Source: Timema cristinae (lineage: Eukaryota > Arthropoda > Insecta > Phasmatodea > Timematidae). Taken from it: a DNA stretch of 64,000 nt. A model generated the notes under the pieces. That model had not been told where the DNA came from and did not search any database. It saw only the letters and a program-made list of their open reading frames with translations. A program made the translations under genes and the position numbers. The stretch lies in assembly GCA_039000515.1 (NCBI GenBank), contig JBCFYV010011172.1, positions 71,187,941-71,251,940 of the forward strand. The letters are read 5' to 3'. Positions 1 through 11,721 of this stretch are shown here, piece by piece; positions within the stretch are counted from its first letter, which is position 1; each line of letters opens with the position of its first letter.

Positions 1-1752
1 TCAAGTTAAATAAAAACACTCCCAAGTGTTATAATACTTACAATACAACAGAAGTCAATAAGTTGGGCTCTAAATCGAACACATGAGCTAGAAATTGTAT
101 TCTAAAAGTCAATTCCAGAAATAAGTACAGCAGGTGCTGCTCCAAGGTATATGCGGAAGAATATTAAGAATGCTATAATAACAATGCAATTCTTTTATAC
201 TTCCGTTCTAATATGATCTCTAGAATAATCTTCTGGGGTGAAAGCATCCAAGGATTTGCCCAAGATAAATTCACGTATCATCATATTTAAGAAAATGAAA
301 GTACACTCTTTTAGATTCTCCTTTTTAATTCAGTTGTGAATAGTAAGTCATAATCCAGTGCAGTGGTATACATTGTTAATATAATATGTAAAAAAATAAT
401 TATCTACATCGTAGTACCCAATCGGATTATATCCATATTTTAATTACTCTAATGGAATAAGGATGAAAAAGGCAGAGTTTTAGAGAACATGTACTCTTAT
501 TTACTTGGAGGGAAAGATGTAAGCTATATATTGTTAATAATAGCCCAATACATAATAAACAAACAATTAAAAGATCGAGGTCGTTTCAAAAATAACTCAC
601 TACAATAATATTCTACTAACTTCACACTCCCTTTTGAAATAAAATGGTACGGTGCATCGCACAGAAGTTTTCGCTCATTTGCCTAATACATATGGACATA
701 TTTATTAATATTCATAAGATAATATGTGAAATGAAATAATACACACTGTTACAGAAGCATATTGAGAGAGAGATAAAATAAGGGACATCACTGTTCACCT
801 AAGAACATAACAATCAACTACCCATCTTCCAGACCTCCATTTAAATAAACATTATATTTGCTTTTAGCTTGGAGATTATTGGTTTTATAAAAATACATTT
901 TAAATAAAAGTTTTTGATTTTTAATATTCCCACAACTTTGAAATGATAAGTTATTTTGTATTTCAAATGGTTGCGGAAATATGATCAAATGGAGACATCC
1001 ACTCATGTAAGGTATCCTCCAAGTCATTTTTCAGGAAAAATCAGATATTACATATTGTTTGTAATGATAAACAGTGCATATGTATGGATTCTAATCAAAC
1101 CCGTTAAAGCTGATTATGATAAAATTGGCTTTCTCTCTTTTCACCCTTAAGTAAATTATCCTCAAATCTAGGGTCGGACATATAATTTTAAAAAAACCTC
1201 TAGGGAACTTTTTGAAGACTCTAAATACCAATTTCGGCCCTAATCACTAAAATAATTGTTTCAGTTCTAGATAGAGATACAAACAGATGACTACGTGAAA
1301 ACAAATTTTGGGTTCAACGCCAACAAAATCTCAAATTCGATTTTTTTTTATGATCACTTTACTTCCTCAAGGGGTCGCGATAAAGTAAATAATATTACCT
1401 TGTCAAATAAAACTGACAAATAATAATTACTCATATTTCACACATTTTGTATTAAACTGATCTAATAATTATCTAATGTTTAATCTATTTTGTATTATGG
1501 ATGTATTTTTAAATATATTATCATCTGTGTTGATATTGTGTGTTACTTTGTTCATGATATATTTGAAATCCACATAGTCACTGTCCACTCATCCATAAAA
1601 AAAAGTTTTCCAAATTAAGAGTGCGTCAAATAAACTATTAACATTTTTCTCGTTGCAATAAAATGTCAAATTATAGTTTCAATGGAAACTTTCATAGGTT
1701 TCCTTTTGGTTACATTGAATTTATATAGGAAAAATGAGTTTGTTTTTATTTT
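1..1752. other. AT-rich stretch without recognised feature
   Basis: I read both strands and see only short, stop-riddled frames and A/T-rich runs. No splice-flanked GC-rich exon, tandem repeat or transposon terminus stands out. The longest frames (60-70 codons) have the composition of random AT-rich DNA. Confidence 0.5.
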
Positions 1753-1986
1753 AGCGCCACGTCTTACTATCTGGTCAGTTTATACGCATATGTACGAATT
1801 ACGCTAGTTATTTATGGATGAGGGAGCTTGAATTTAGAGGAATTGCATCCACATTTGCGTGAAACTAACTTTGGAAAACCCCCTCAGTACATCCGACCAG
1901 GAATCAAACCCCAATCTCCCTGTCATTGGCAGTCTATCCCAAACGAGAGTGACGCCTTATACCATGCGGCCCCTGAAGCAGGTAAA
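1753..1986 (-). repeat. tRNA-derived SINE, family A (minus)
   Basis: Read on the minus strand, this has a tRNA-like head (B box as the complement of ggaatcaaacc near 1900), a middle with the complement of the family's short gag/cac-rich stretch, and a 3' tail that reads gcgtata..., then a degenerate cggg block and gtaagacgtggcgcta at the low-coordinate end. The same head, body and tail recur in better-preserved copies such as 9973-10233. Divergence is clear, so this is an old copy. Confidence 0.7.
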
Positions 1987-2189
1987 TGGTTTAAACGAGC
2001 TAGTTTTTATCCAAGCCGCAGAGAAAAGATGTTGTTACAGTGTTACATAGATATGTATCGTAGCTTCAAACATAGACACGGAAAGGTGGGAGGCTACAGT
2101 TGGCAGATGTACGAGTGATTTACTTCCCTATACTGGGGAAGCTACCATTGGTTAGTAACCCAAGAAAGTGTGTGCCTGAAAATCACTAC

Positions 2190-2420
2190 TTAAAATAGGC
2201 CTGTGTATATGTAGACATTATTGTCACAACCCTTCAGCGTGTATTGTTGCAGGCACATAATTTAGGCACTGCGCTTGCGATCCTGGTTTGAATCCGGCGC
2301 ATTTTAATCTCAGTCTTCATCTATCTCAAAGGTAGTCGGAGATTTGAAGTTCTCTATAGGAGAGGTGACTCAAGGAGCTTACGTTATAGCGCGTTAAAAG
2401 GCAATGACTATAAGCGACAA
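2190..2420 (+). repeat. Degenerate tRNA-like SINE fragment
   Basis: A B-box-like block (tggtttgaatcc, about 2283) follows an A-box-like region around 2255-2270, and the downstream body resembles the gag-rich SINE body only loosely. There is no clear shared tail. It could be a diverged SINE or a tRNA-pseudogene-like sequence. A functional tRNA is unlikely because no acceptor stem pairs. Confidence 0.3.
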
Positions 2421-2929
2421 ACGACAGATATACTTTCCATTTAGATGTTTTCCTTCTTCCTTTTGTTCATTCAACAATGTAAAGTTTAGAGATCAAATAA
2501 ATATGGACGCCAGTTAGACCATTTCTCTTGTACTTAATCAAGTGTAAGCTAGATTACCTGTAAGATGTGAGCACGCAGCAACAATCTCTAAACACACTGT
2601 TAGCTCCTTCAGTTACCAACTCACTTCTGAATGCGCCTGCCTATCCACGTTTTGTATTTATATAGTCTTTCCATCGCAGGGATGGTGATGCTCCTGCAGC
2701 TGGCTGCAGGCCGTGGTGGGGGGATAGGGGTAAACACCCCCCTCTATTATATCCCACCCGTCAGACCCAACTGACATAGATAAAATCTTACGACAGCCAC
2801 TCGCGTCTCATAATTTAAGATTGATTCTGGTAGACTCAATGTTTTTAAATTTTTTGACCTGTGTTTAAATCAGTCCCTGTTTGATTGTTGACAACCAACC
2901 AACATAACGGATCACAATTCACCACGGTA

Positions 2930-3884
2930 GATTTTAAATGAATTTTATTTGTTTGAAATATTTCAAGTGATATTCGACCAAGTTTTCCATTTGAGGATAA
3001 CAGCGAATAATCCTTCAGTCGATGGTTGTATTTCAAAGGGTTTTCAATGAGTTTAACTTGTTTGAATATTGGAGGTGATATTTGACCAGTATCCATTTAT
3101 GGACAACAGCGAACAATACACCATGGGTGTTGTATTCGAGAGTTTTCAATGAGTTTTATTTGTTTGAAATAATTGAGTTGATATTTGATCGGGTGATCCA
3201 TTTGAAGACTAACAGCGAACAATCCACCAGCGGGTGGTTGTATTTCAAAAGGTTTTCAATGAGTTTAACTTGTTTGAAATAATTGGAGGTGATATTTGAC
3301 CAAGTATTCCATTTTATGGACAACAGCGAACAATACACCAGTGGGTGGTTGTATTTCGAGAGGTTTTCAATGAGTTTTATTTGTTTGAAATAATTGGAGT
3401 TGATATTTGATCGGGTGATCCATTTGAAGAATAACAGCGAACAATCCACCAGCGGGTGGTTGTATTTCAAAAGGCTTTCAATAAATTTCTTTTGTTTGAA
3501 ATAATTGGAGGTGATATTTGACCAAGTATTCCATTTTATGGATAACAGCGAACAATCCAATAGTGGGTGGTTATATTTCAAAAAGTTTTCAATTAGTTTT
3601 GTTTGTTTGAAATAATTGGAGGTGATATTTGATCAAATAATCAATTCATTTGAGAGTTAACAGCGAACAGTCCAGCAGTGGTTAGTCGTATTTCAAAAGG
3701 CTTTCAGTGAGTTTCATTTATTTGAAACAATTGGAGGTGATATTTGGTCGAGTAATCCATTTGAGGGTTAGCAACGAAAATTCCACCAGTGGTTAGTCGT
3801 ATTTCAGAAGGTTTTTAGTGAGTCGTTTGTTTGAAACAATTTCGGGTGGTATTTGATCAAGTATTCCATTTTAGGGATAACAAT
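2930..3884. repeat. Tandem array of ~110 bp monomers with alternating subtypes
   Basis: The phrase aacagcgaac recurs at about 3104, 3211, 3322, 3433, 3543 and 3659, giving a ~110 bp period. Monomers share caatgag, tttgtttgaaa, gatatttga and gggtggttgtattt blocks. Two subtypes alternate. One carries gatcgggtgatccatttga and ccagcgggtgg. The other carries gaccaagtattccatttta and a cagtgggtgg block. The repeating unit in the centre is therefore a ~221 bp dimer. Edge monomers are more diverged. The open frame through the array is a by-product of stop-poor repetition. Confidence 0.85.
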
Positions 3885-4613
3885 TATGGCTCTTCTGCAT
3901 CGAGTCGCACCCGCTTGTCATAGTCTTAATATTGACTGTCTACATTGAATCGCAGCAGTAAGTCGGAATTGTCGGAATAGGTTTTCGGAAGGAGATGAAC
4001 ATAGCCCATCTCTTGCGTTGCGACACCTTGCGCTCAGCCAATCAAAAACAAATATGGTTGCACTAGGTTCTAAAATCAGTTAGAGTGAATATTTATTTAA
4101 TATAATATAGTTGCTTATTTCATGGAAATCTAAATACATATATACTGCATTTTTTATTTAAAAACAATTGTTGTTTTAACATATATATATAATTTAATTA
4201 TTTGAAAATATTAATATAATGACTGTTTATTAATTCATAGTCCATGCTGGTGTATGTATAATCTTCGCCTATTTTTTGTTGACTTGGCTCGTCAAACACT
4301 AGCGTAAAATGTATTTCGACGATATACTTATTGAGTGTCAGTAATAATTTATCCTCTTTTTTACGACAGAAAGGAATCGTTATATTTAAAAAAAAATATA
4401 TCTATGTAATTGTATAAACGGTGACAGTCTGGTATATTTATTATTGGTCGACTGCTTATGTTTTCTTTATTCCCATTGGTTGAAATTACACGCCACGACA
4501 TTTCATTGTAGACAGTCCATTTTGTAGTTTAGGAACTACAATACGACACGAAAACCGACACGTTACTACTCCGACTCCAGACAAGCGGGTGCGACTATAT
4601 GTAGACGAACCTT
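3885..4613. mobile_element. Non-autonomous DNA transposon inserted in the tandem array
   Basis: The element has terminal inverted repeats with a perfect 17 bp core (agtcgcacccgcttgtc at about 3904, and its complement near 4580-4596) and weaker pairing outward to the ends. It is flanked by direct repeats of taacaat (3878-3884 and 4614-4620). The tandem-array sequence stops at the left edge and resumes at the right edge, which fixes the boundaries. There is no coding capacity. The superfamily is not settled; a 7-8 bp target duplication would fit hAT-like or P-like elements. Confidence 0.7.
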
Positions 4614-4735
4614 TAACAATCCACCCGTGGTTAATTGTTTTTCAAAAGATTTTTCGGTGAGTTGCGTTTGTTTGAAACAATTGCAGGTAATTTTGATCAA
4701 ATTTCTATTTTAAGGTTACTATCAACGGTCAACTA
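4614..4735. repeat. Continuation of the ~110 bp tandem array
   Basis: After the transposon, the monomer blocks resume in the same order (aatccacccgtgg, tttcaaaagattttt, tttgtttgaaacaattg, ttttgatcaaat) as one diverged monomer. This shows the array was contiguous before the insertion. Confidence 0.7.
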
Positions 4736-5896
4736 TTTCAACATATTTTTTGTGTATTCCATTATCAAAACTATTAGTTGATTGTTGACAAAAAAACACA
4801 AGAATATTAATTGTTATTATATCAGGTTTTTATGATTTTAATTAGTTTTAAAAAATCGGATGGTTTAAGGTCAGAGAAAGAAATAACAAAATCTGGCCAA
4901 ATAACTTTGTACCTAAATAATTAAATTGACATCATTTTCAGACCTTATTTATCTGCTTTGTGAATATTGAAAACCTGCATATTTAAAAAATAAGCTTAAT
5001 TGTTGTGGTTTGAAAAATATGTTTGATATTGTTTAAATTTCAGTTAAACATTATTATGATAAATTAAGCCTATAGCCTACTTGTATATATTATTATCGAT
5101 TTGTTATATGCATATTTAATATCTGAGAACAAATAACTTATTCAGTATGTATCAAACCCTGATTATAAGGTTGATTAAGCTTCCTCCTTAAATATGAGCA
5201 TTGATTTATGTTTAACTTTGTTTTTATGAGGAAGTAGCCGGTTAGTATTATATTTAACCAGCCGTTACAACAAAGAATTTATCTTAAAGTGAAAGTTCGC
5301 AAAATTATAGGGCCAAAGTCATTAAGATTGCGAACACTGATATAATTTTCAATTACTTCAGTTTAAAGATGAAATGCACTGCATCTTCCGGGGGAGAAAT
5401 TAAATAATTGTAAACATCAATGTAAACAATCAAACACCAATGCACTCAGATGAGATTCGTGCAGTTTTAAATCCCAAGCTCTCAAGTCTCAATTAGATGT
5501 GTAAACACCTCGTCCAAAAAATTACTAAAAGGTTAAATTTTTGCAAAAATCTTAAAAATACAAATTTTTAATATCAGAAGTGTACATAGGTTTGAGAATA
5601 AATACTCCGTGCTCATATAATTTAGAGCTGCCACTCACACCATATATTTAAAAGGAGTGGCGTGTGATGTGGTACGAGGTAATGTTCCCTACAAGCACCG
5701 GTATTATCGTTAAGAGCATTATGATTGAGAGTTTTAGTGCAAACACCTTTTCAACCAAATTTAAAAAAATAATCTTTCAAGTTGGTGGGGGAATGAGGGT
5801 ACCATGAAGTCGGCTGCTCCCCCCTTCCCCATGTGAATATATAATTTGTAAACCTACCGATACGAAACAAGCTCTAATAATCTGCGAAACAAAAAT
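4736..5896. other. AT-rich stretch, nothing recognised
   Basis: Neither strand shows a frame longer than about 60 codons. A short C-rich patch near 5815-5830 is the only compositional landmark. Confidence 0.45.
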
Positions 5897-6095
5897 GGCA
5901 GCCCACTTAAGGGAGAACGGGGTTCGAATCCCAGTTGGGTGTCACGAAAGTAGTTTTTATCCTAATAGTTTCCCACTCTACTTCCACAACAATGAGGGTA
6001 GATTACCTTCCTATCTCATCCCTACCCAAATAGAGTAATAGTATATGTTATTTGTTTAACCTGGACAGCTAGTGAGACGCGATACTGAAAGAAAG
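5897..6095 (+). repeat. SINE family A, 5'-damaged
   Basis: The B box (ggttcgaatcccag) is near 5930, followed by the family-A body (gtttcccactct near 5968, then gggtagattacc) and a decayed tail ending gtgagacgcgatac near 6085. The A box is not recognisable. Order and spacing match 9973-10233. Confidence 0.7.
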
Positions 6096-6205
6096 AAAAA
6101 TTGCAGCCATAAACATATGGATTTTTAAAAGGGAGAGCCATACTTTACGGGCGTTAAATTTATTGATAGTAAATAAAGTTATATAAATATTCTTCTGGGC
6201 GTTAT

Positions 6206-6292
6206 TTCCGACACCTTATCTCAGTCGGTAGCGAGTCTGCCTACTAACCTTAAGGTCCCGGGTCCAATTCCTGCATGTCTGTGTTAGTTCTA
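6206..6292 (+). repeat. tRNA-like head of a third SINE type
   Basis: The block atctcagtcggtagcg (A-box-like) is followed about 35 bp later by ggtcccgggtccaattcc (B-box-like). A related head sits at 36349-36425. Neither carries the tail shared by families A and B. A genuine tRNA is not supported, because the arms do not pair end to end. Confidence 0.4.
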
Positions 6293-9200
6293 GATCTAAG
6301 TTGGTAAATAATTAGTGTGCTGTTTAATCATTTCAGAATGTGCACATTAATTACCCCTGGGTTTTATCGCAAATGATCTACTACTGAACAATTCTGGTTA
6401 ATTCCATTACCAGGGTATTTTTTAACCAGTCAATTAAGGACTGTTCTGTGTTTATGTTATTTGGGGAAAGCGTTGGATACTTTGTAACATTACGTGTTTG
6501 TACAAAAAAAAAACTAAGAACGATTAATCATACATTTAAGTAACCAAATACTTCACACAAAGCCCTAGCTTAAAATAATAGCGGAAAAATGACAAGATCT
6601 TTGGGGTGAAAACCTAAACGCCTCAGATTTTATTATGGTTTATGGGTTGACATTTTTCGAAATATTGTATGGGTTTTTAATAAATTGATTTACATTTTCA
6701 ACATACTTTGGAGATTTTATGGAAGCCCTATAATTCTAAATAAAATTACGGTACCTCATTTTTCTAATTTTAATTATTATTTGATACAAATAATCTATTT
6801 GCTTTTTATTTTTAATAAAATAATTTAATTATTAAATATTTTCTAATAATTTTACTATGAATATCAACCATTTTCACAAAGCTAAACACGATCAATTCAG
6901 TTAATGTAAATTGTATTTCTTAAAACTATTTATTATAACTATTAAAGTGCTGCCAAAGTAGGCCTGAGAATTACAGTTAGTGACACAAATTTTTCTAAAA
7001 ATATGTCTACAGATGTCATTTTTGACAGGTTGTACTGATTCAAATTAAATAATAAAATATTTTATTTTTTCGATGCTAACCGCAAAAAAATTGTTTGCCT
7101 TTTCCAAACCACCTCTTCTACCGTTTTTATGTACCGTGAAAAACAAAGGCATATTAAAAGTACGATACAGAAATAATGTAGAGTTGTAGATTAAATAGTT
7201 TCACTTATTACTGTCTTGATTTTAGGAATTGATACTGGATCCAATAATTTGTTAAAACTTAGTTTTATTTGAATAGTAGATTCTTTTTCAGCCCGTTTCT
7301 ATCCATGCCTATGGTATCTAAGTAATTAAAATATATAAAACATATTTTAAAGGATAAATGATACTGTATTTAAATAGATAATTTTAAGTCTATTTACTTT
7401 ACTATTTCCTAGATTGTAGTATATTTTAAAATAAAAAGTGGTATTAAGCTATATCATCATTATTAATGTAAATGTTAGTATATTTTAATGGTATATTTGT
7501 ATTTTACGATCATTATTTTTTATTTTATTTCTTAAACTAGCCCCCTTCCTCGTAAAAAAATATTGTAAGGAATCCTGTAAAACAAAGCTTCAAATCATCC
7601 ATCATGTCAATATAAAAACAAAACTTTTTTTTACTTATTTGTTTTTAAATACAGTCCTACCATCACTGTATAGCCCCCTCCCTCTTTTTATCCTCCCACC
7701 TATTTTCATCTCATTACTCTTTCCTCACCCCTACCCCGCATCCCCCTTCGCCAACCCCATTTTCCCTTCAACAACTTTTTTTTCCAACGACTATATAATA
7801 TACTATCGACATTTTTATGAGGAATAAATTAAATTTTCAAAATAAAATATAGCCTATGTTACTCGCTGATAATGTAGCTTTATATTGGTGAAATAATTTT
7901 TAAAATCGTTAGAATAATTTGAGTTTATCCATTACAAACAAAAAAAAAAAATCAAATCTTTCCTCTTTATAATATTAGTATAGATAATAAAAACTATTTC
8001 TAACATGTTAAAATAATAGGTATTGAAAATGCTATAATATTCACTTCCTTAAAATTGGTCAAAATAGCATGAAAGTCCTGTTCAAGCTTCTGGAATCATC
8101 TTTGTTGAGCTCTCACCCCTTCTACCCCCTCAACGATCTATTGGAGCCACTGCCACCCTTACCACTTGAGTCCACAAACAACCAGAAGAGCTTTTTAATC
8201 ACCCACTCGTGGTGACAATCTTCAACTGTACAAAGCAAATACACTCATAGAAAACCTAAATAAAATACCAAACAAAAGGATAGGAAGGCTGATTAGTTGT
8301 CAACAACCAATCAACTAGAATAACCGTTCTAATACATCAACTTTAAATACTAGCTCTCACGCACAAAGATATTTCGCTTTGTTCTAACTCTTACAATAAC
8401 AATAAAAAAAGGGAAAGGGGAACATACATAATCATTCGAAGAACCTTTACAAAACCAAACAGGAAATGATTCACAACATAAATCTTCCCACATGAATTCG
8501 TCAGCTTCATCGCATGTCTATAAATATGGTCTGTTCTTGAGAGCCAATGTTATCAACACACTCAGTCTCTCTCACACACACATTAGCCCAGATTGGAAGA
8601 ATCCTTCAAGGAACATAATACTTACATCACAACACGCGGCCCAATATAATGCAGAAAAGACCGATGCGTCAGACAGATTCTTATTTCAACTGGATGCTAT
8701 TGTTGTATCATCTATTTGCAGATATTCTCTTCTGTTTTGTTTTGAATGTTTCATTGTTTTGGATTTGATTCTGGATCATTTTATTGACCGTGTTTAGACA
8801 GACAGATATGATTAACCACATCGTGGGGGGAGGGGATCATTAATTAGGAGGTCGTTGATTAAAGCTTCTCGATTGTTAGAAATGTTTTCTCACGAAAAAG
8901 GTCAAATTTTTGCTGGAATAAAGTATTTATACGGGGGATTCATTGCGTACTTTATGGTTACGCGTGTAATATGAGTCCTTAATACCTTATAGTGAAGCTA
9001 GTCTGCTCAAATCCCTATTGAGGGGATGTACGGACGCGAGAAAAGATCAATGTTTTTTACAGTTTTTATATAAAAACTTTTCTGGTAAAAAGAAATAAAA
9101 TATTGCTTTAGTATAGACATAGAGTTTAATTCTCTTCACGTGGTAACCTCAACAGTGTTTGAATATCTGTTCAAAATTGTCCTGAAATTTAATGAAAACT

Positions 9201-9464
9201 ATTTCTCTTAATTTAAAAAGTTTTTCATTCAATGCCACTATGCTTATGACAGTTATTCAATAAGTATTGACATGTGAAGTAAATTATACTTAAGCAATAT
9301 TTTGTTTGTTCTGTCAAAAAAAAGTTTTGCTATTTTACTGTCAAAACACTAGATTTTTTGCACTCCCCCTACATCCCCACCTTAAAGGGGCCGCTTCCTA
9401 GGGAGGTGAGATGCATAGAAGATGTTTATAAATTCTGCTTTATTTAAGAAGAGGTTGTTATTTT
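6293..9464. other. AT-rich stretch, no gene recognised
   Basis: Several pyrimidine-rich or polyA-rich patches are present (for example 7670-7780) and produce meaningless short frames. A 101-codon frame at 8492-8797 has no recognisable domain or exon-like edges. A segment around 9048-9260 shares the phrase atgccactatgct with the complement of about 18495-18515, suggesting an unnamed dispersed repeat. Confidence 0.4.
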
Positions 9465-9945
9465 TAGGGGTGTGTGAGTAGTCATTCCTAACTTCGAGTC
9501 AAGCTCGAGCCGAGTTTAAATGAAAACTTGTTTTTTTCGAGTTAGAGTAATATAGAGCATTATTTTTACAAGACATATTTTAAGGCGAATTTCTCTAACA
9601 TGTCCAAGCATAAACCATAGTAATTAAGTAAAAACATATATTTTGGAACTAAATATTTTTGTTAAAAAGGTATACTCACATAAATTAGAATTTTAGATAA
9701 ATTTATTTTATAAAAGTACAATTTTCCTTTAATTATACAAAAGGAAATAAGAACTATTTTTTGCTACGAAATTATACCTTAAAATTGAATAAAAATGAGC
9801 AAACTAGGAATTTTCAAGAAAAATATACAAAATTACGAGTACTCAAATCTTTCGATTTTTGTAGAAATTACCTAGTCGAGTTCGAGCAGCTATTAAAACT
9901 CGACTCGAACTCGAATTTTCGTGTAGGCCTACTCGCACATCCCTA
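9465..9945. mobile_element. hAT-type MITE with perfect 8 bp target duplication
   Basis: The ends are TAGGGGTGTGTGAGTAG on the left and, read inward from the right, TAGGGATGTGCGAGTAG (15 of 17 matching). Direct repeats gttatttt flank it exactly at 9457-9464 and 9946-9953. An 8 bp duplication with this kind of terminus is characteristic of hAT elements. The interior is non-coding and has palindromic tcgag-rich subterminal blocks near 9500-9545 and 9870-9915. Confidence 0.85.
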
Positions 9946-9972
9946 GTTATTTTAACATATTATAATGGTTTA

Positions 9973-10233
9973 ACCCGCCTCGGTGGCGTAGTTGGCTAAC
10001 GCGCCTGTCGTGTTGATCTCTACTGCTGAGGACGGGGAGATCGAGGTTCGAATCTCGGTCGGGTGAACTGAGGGTGGTTTTTCTTAAATGGTTTTCCACT
10101 CTCCTTCCATGCAAATGCGGGTTCACTTCCTCTAATTCGACCTTCCCAATTCCTTATCCATTAGCGTAATTAGTACTTAAAGCGTATAACCCGAACGGGT
10201 AGTAAGACGCGGTGCTATTATTATTATTTATTT
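9973..10233 (+). repeat. SINE family A, best-preserved copy
   Basis: It starts with a tRNA-like head: A box tggcgtagttgg near 9987 and B box ggttcgaatctc near 10046. A body with ttttccactctcc follows, then the tail gcgtataacccg, cgggtagtaagacgc and ggtgcta, ending in a (tta)n run. Direct repeats atggttta flank it at 9965-9972 and 10234-10241. The A and B boxes form an internal RNA polymerase III promoter in SINEs of this type. Confidence 0.85.
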
Positions 10234-10241
10234 ATGGTTTA

Positions 10242-10805
10242 TGTCAAAATTGAGTTGAAAGGTCTCAATATGTTCCTAAGGAATTAAAAACATCATACTT
10301 AAAGTTTATCAATAAAATCATCAAAAGATGAAATTAAACGTTTAACGTGAAATATCGCAATTGTAATTTCAAAATAAATGGTTACAAGCAAATAAACTCG
10401 TCTTTTAACAACGTTGCAACATAACTAAGTTAATAATTATAATGAGGTTTGTTTTAATGATTTTAAAGTTTTAAAGATCTTATTTTTAAAATAAATTATG
10501 TGGCGCAATTATATGTACTTTAAAGTAGACAGTGCAGATGTGAGTAGCATCATGATATTTTCTTTATAGCTCGTATTTAAGAGAAAGTAAAATCAGTGAT
10601 ATCACGTGTGTTTGTTTTATATTTCGTGTTGGCTACCTGCCAACATAACGAGCAAATTTCTCATCACTCACGCCTTTCATCGTTCATCGAACAAATTTGA
10701 TAGAATTATAATTATAATACCTAAATGTACTTGGAATACCATTGAGGTTAATGAAAAAACTTTCCTCGCACCTGAGACTACGGAACTTTAACAAAAAAAA
10801 TTTCT
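10242..10805. other. AT-rich, no feature
   Basis: No frame, repeat or terminus is supported on either strand. Confidence 0.4.
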
Positions 10806-11045
10806 AGCACTGCATCTTACTACCCGTGCAGGCGATATGCCTATGTACTAGTTACACTAATGGGTTAGGGATTATCAAGGCTTAATTGAGAGTAAATGCG
10901 CCCACACCAGCGTGAAGGTGGAGTGGAAAACCATTCGGGAAAAAACCCTTCAGTGTATCTGAATGGGATCGAACCGCAATATCCCCGTCTTTGGTAGTCT
11001 AATCTAACACAAAAGTAGTGCGTTAGACCTTGAGGAAACCGAAGC
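10806..11045 (-). repeat. SINE family A (minus), diverged
   Basis: Read on the minus strand, the tail complement (gcatcttactacccgtgc near 10811), the body (ggagtggaaaacca near 10920) and the head (gggatcgaacc near 10968) appear in the expected order. Substitutions are many, so the copy is old. Confidence 0.65.
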
Positions 11046-11721
11046 GGCTTCTAACAAGGTTAACTATAGACTTCTGTGCGTTTGAAACAGAACTATTGCA
11101 GCGCCTACCTGAGGCATGATTGTCCAAATATAGGCCTACTGCTCAATCATTGAGGGCAAATAATTGAGTATCTCAGATTCAACTTAATGAGCGATTTCAG
11201 CACCAATTTAATATTTTGTATTATATAATAACATAGTTTGTTATTTATAAAAAATAATGGGAAATTGACTACAAAAGTATTTGAAAAAGTGTTAGCTAGA
11301 AGGGAAAAACTATCAAAAGCAAATAAAAAATTTAATTTTAAAGAAAATATCTAGAATCGAGGTAATATTTTATTAAATCAAAAATTCACATAATATTATT
11401 TCCTATGACAGTTTATAAACAGGAGAATATTGTACTGGTGTGCATTGTAAGCTTTTAAAATACAAAATATTAAAAAACATTCTAAAAAATAGTTGAAAGT
11501 AAGAAGTGGTTATAATTAAAAGTTAAGACTTAGATAGATTGCTCTAGAAATATATATATGTATATATATAATTAAATTTATGGATTAAACAGTTTCTAAA
11601 TTGGTGAAAGATTAAGTGAAATTACAAGTCAAAATGTATAATTAAAATTTATTTCTGGTGAAAAAACTTAATGTCAGATATGAACATGTATATACACTTA
11701 GTAATGCATAATCAACTAGAA
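11046..11721. other. AT-rich, no feature
   Basis: Only a short (TA)n-like run near 11550-11572 stands out. The last eight bases (aactagaa, 11714-11721) form the left target duplication of the hAT element that follows. Confidence 0.4.

Noticed and set aside
3156..3581. 141-codon minus frame as a repeat protein
   Set aside because: It is a read-through of the tandem array with a period that happens to keep the frame. No start context or splice support.
2930..3884. CRISPR array
   Set aside because: Monomers are ~110 bp, diverged and contiguous with no unique spacers, in a eukaryotic genome.
8492..8797. 101-codon plus frame
   Set aside because: No domain, no exon-like boundaries, and composition like surrounding non-coding DNA.
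9973..10050. tRNA gene
   Set aside because: A and B boxes are present but the acceptor arms do not pair and the sequence continues into a SINE body and tail. Same for 30770, 41866, 58564, 6206 and 36347.
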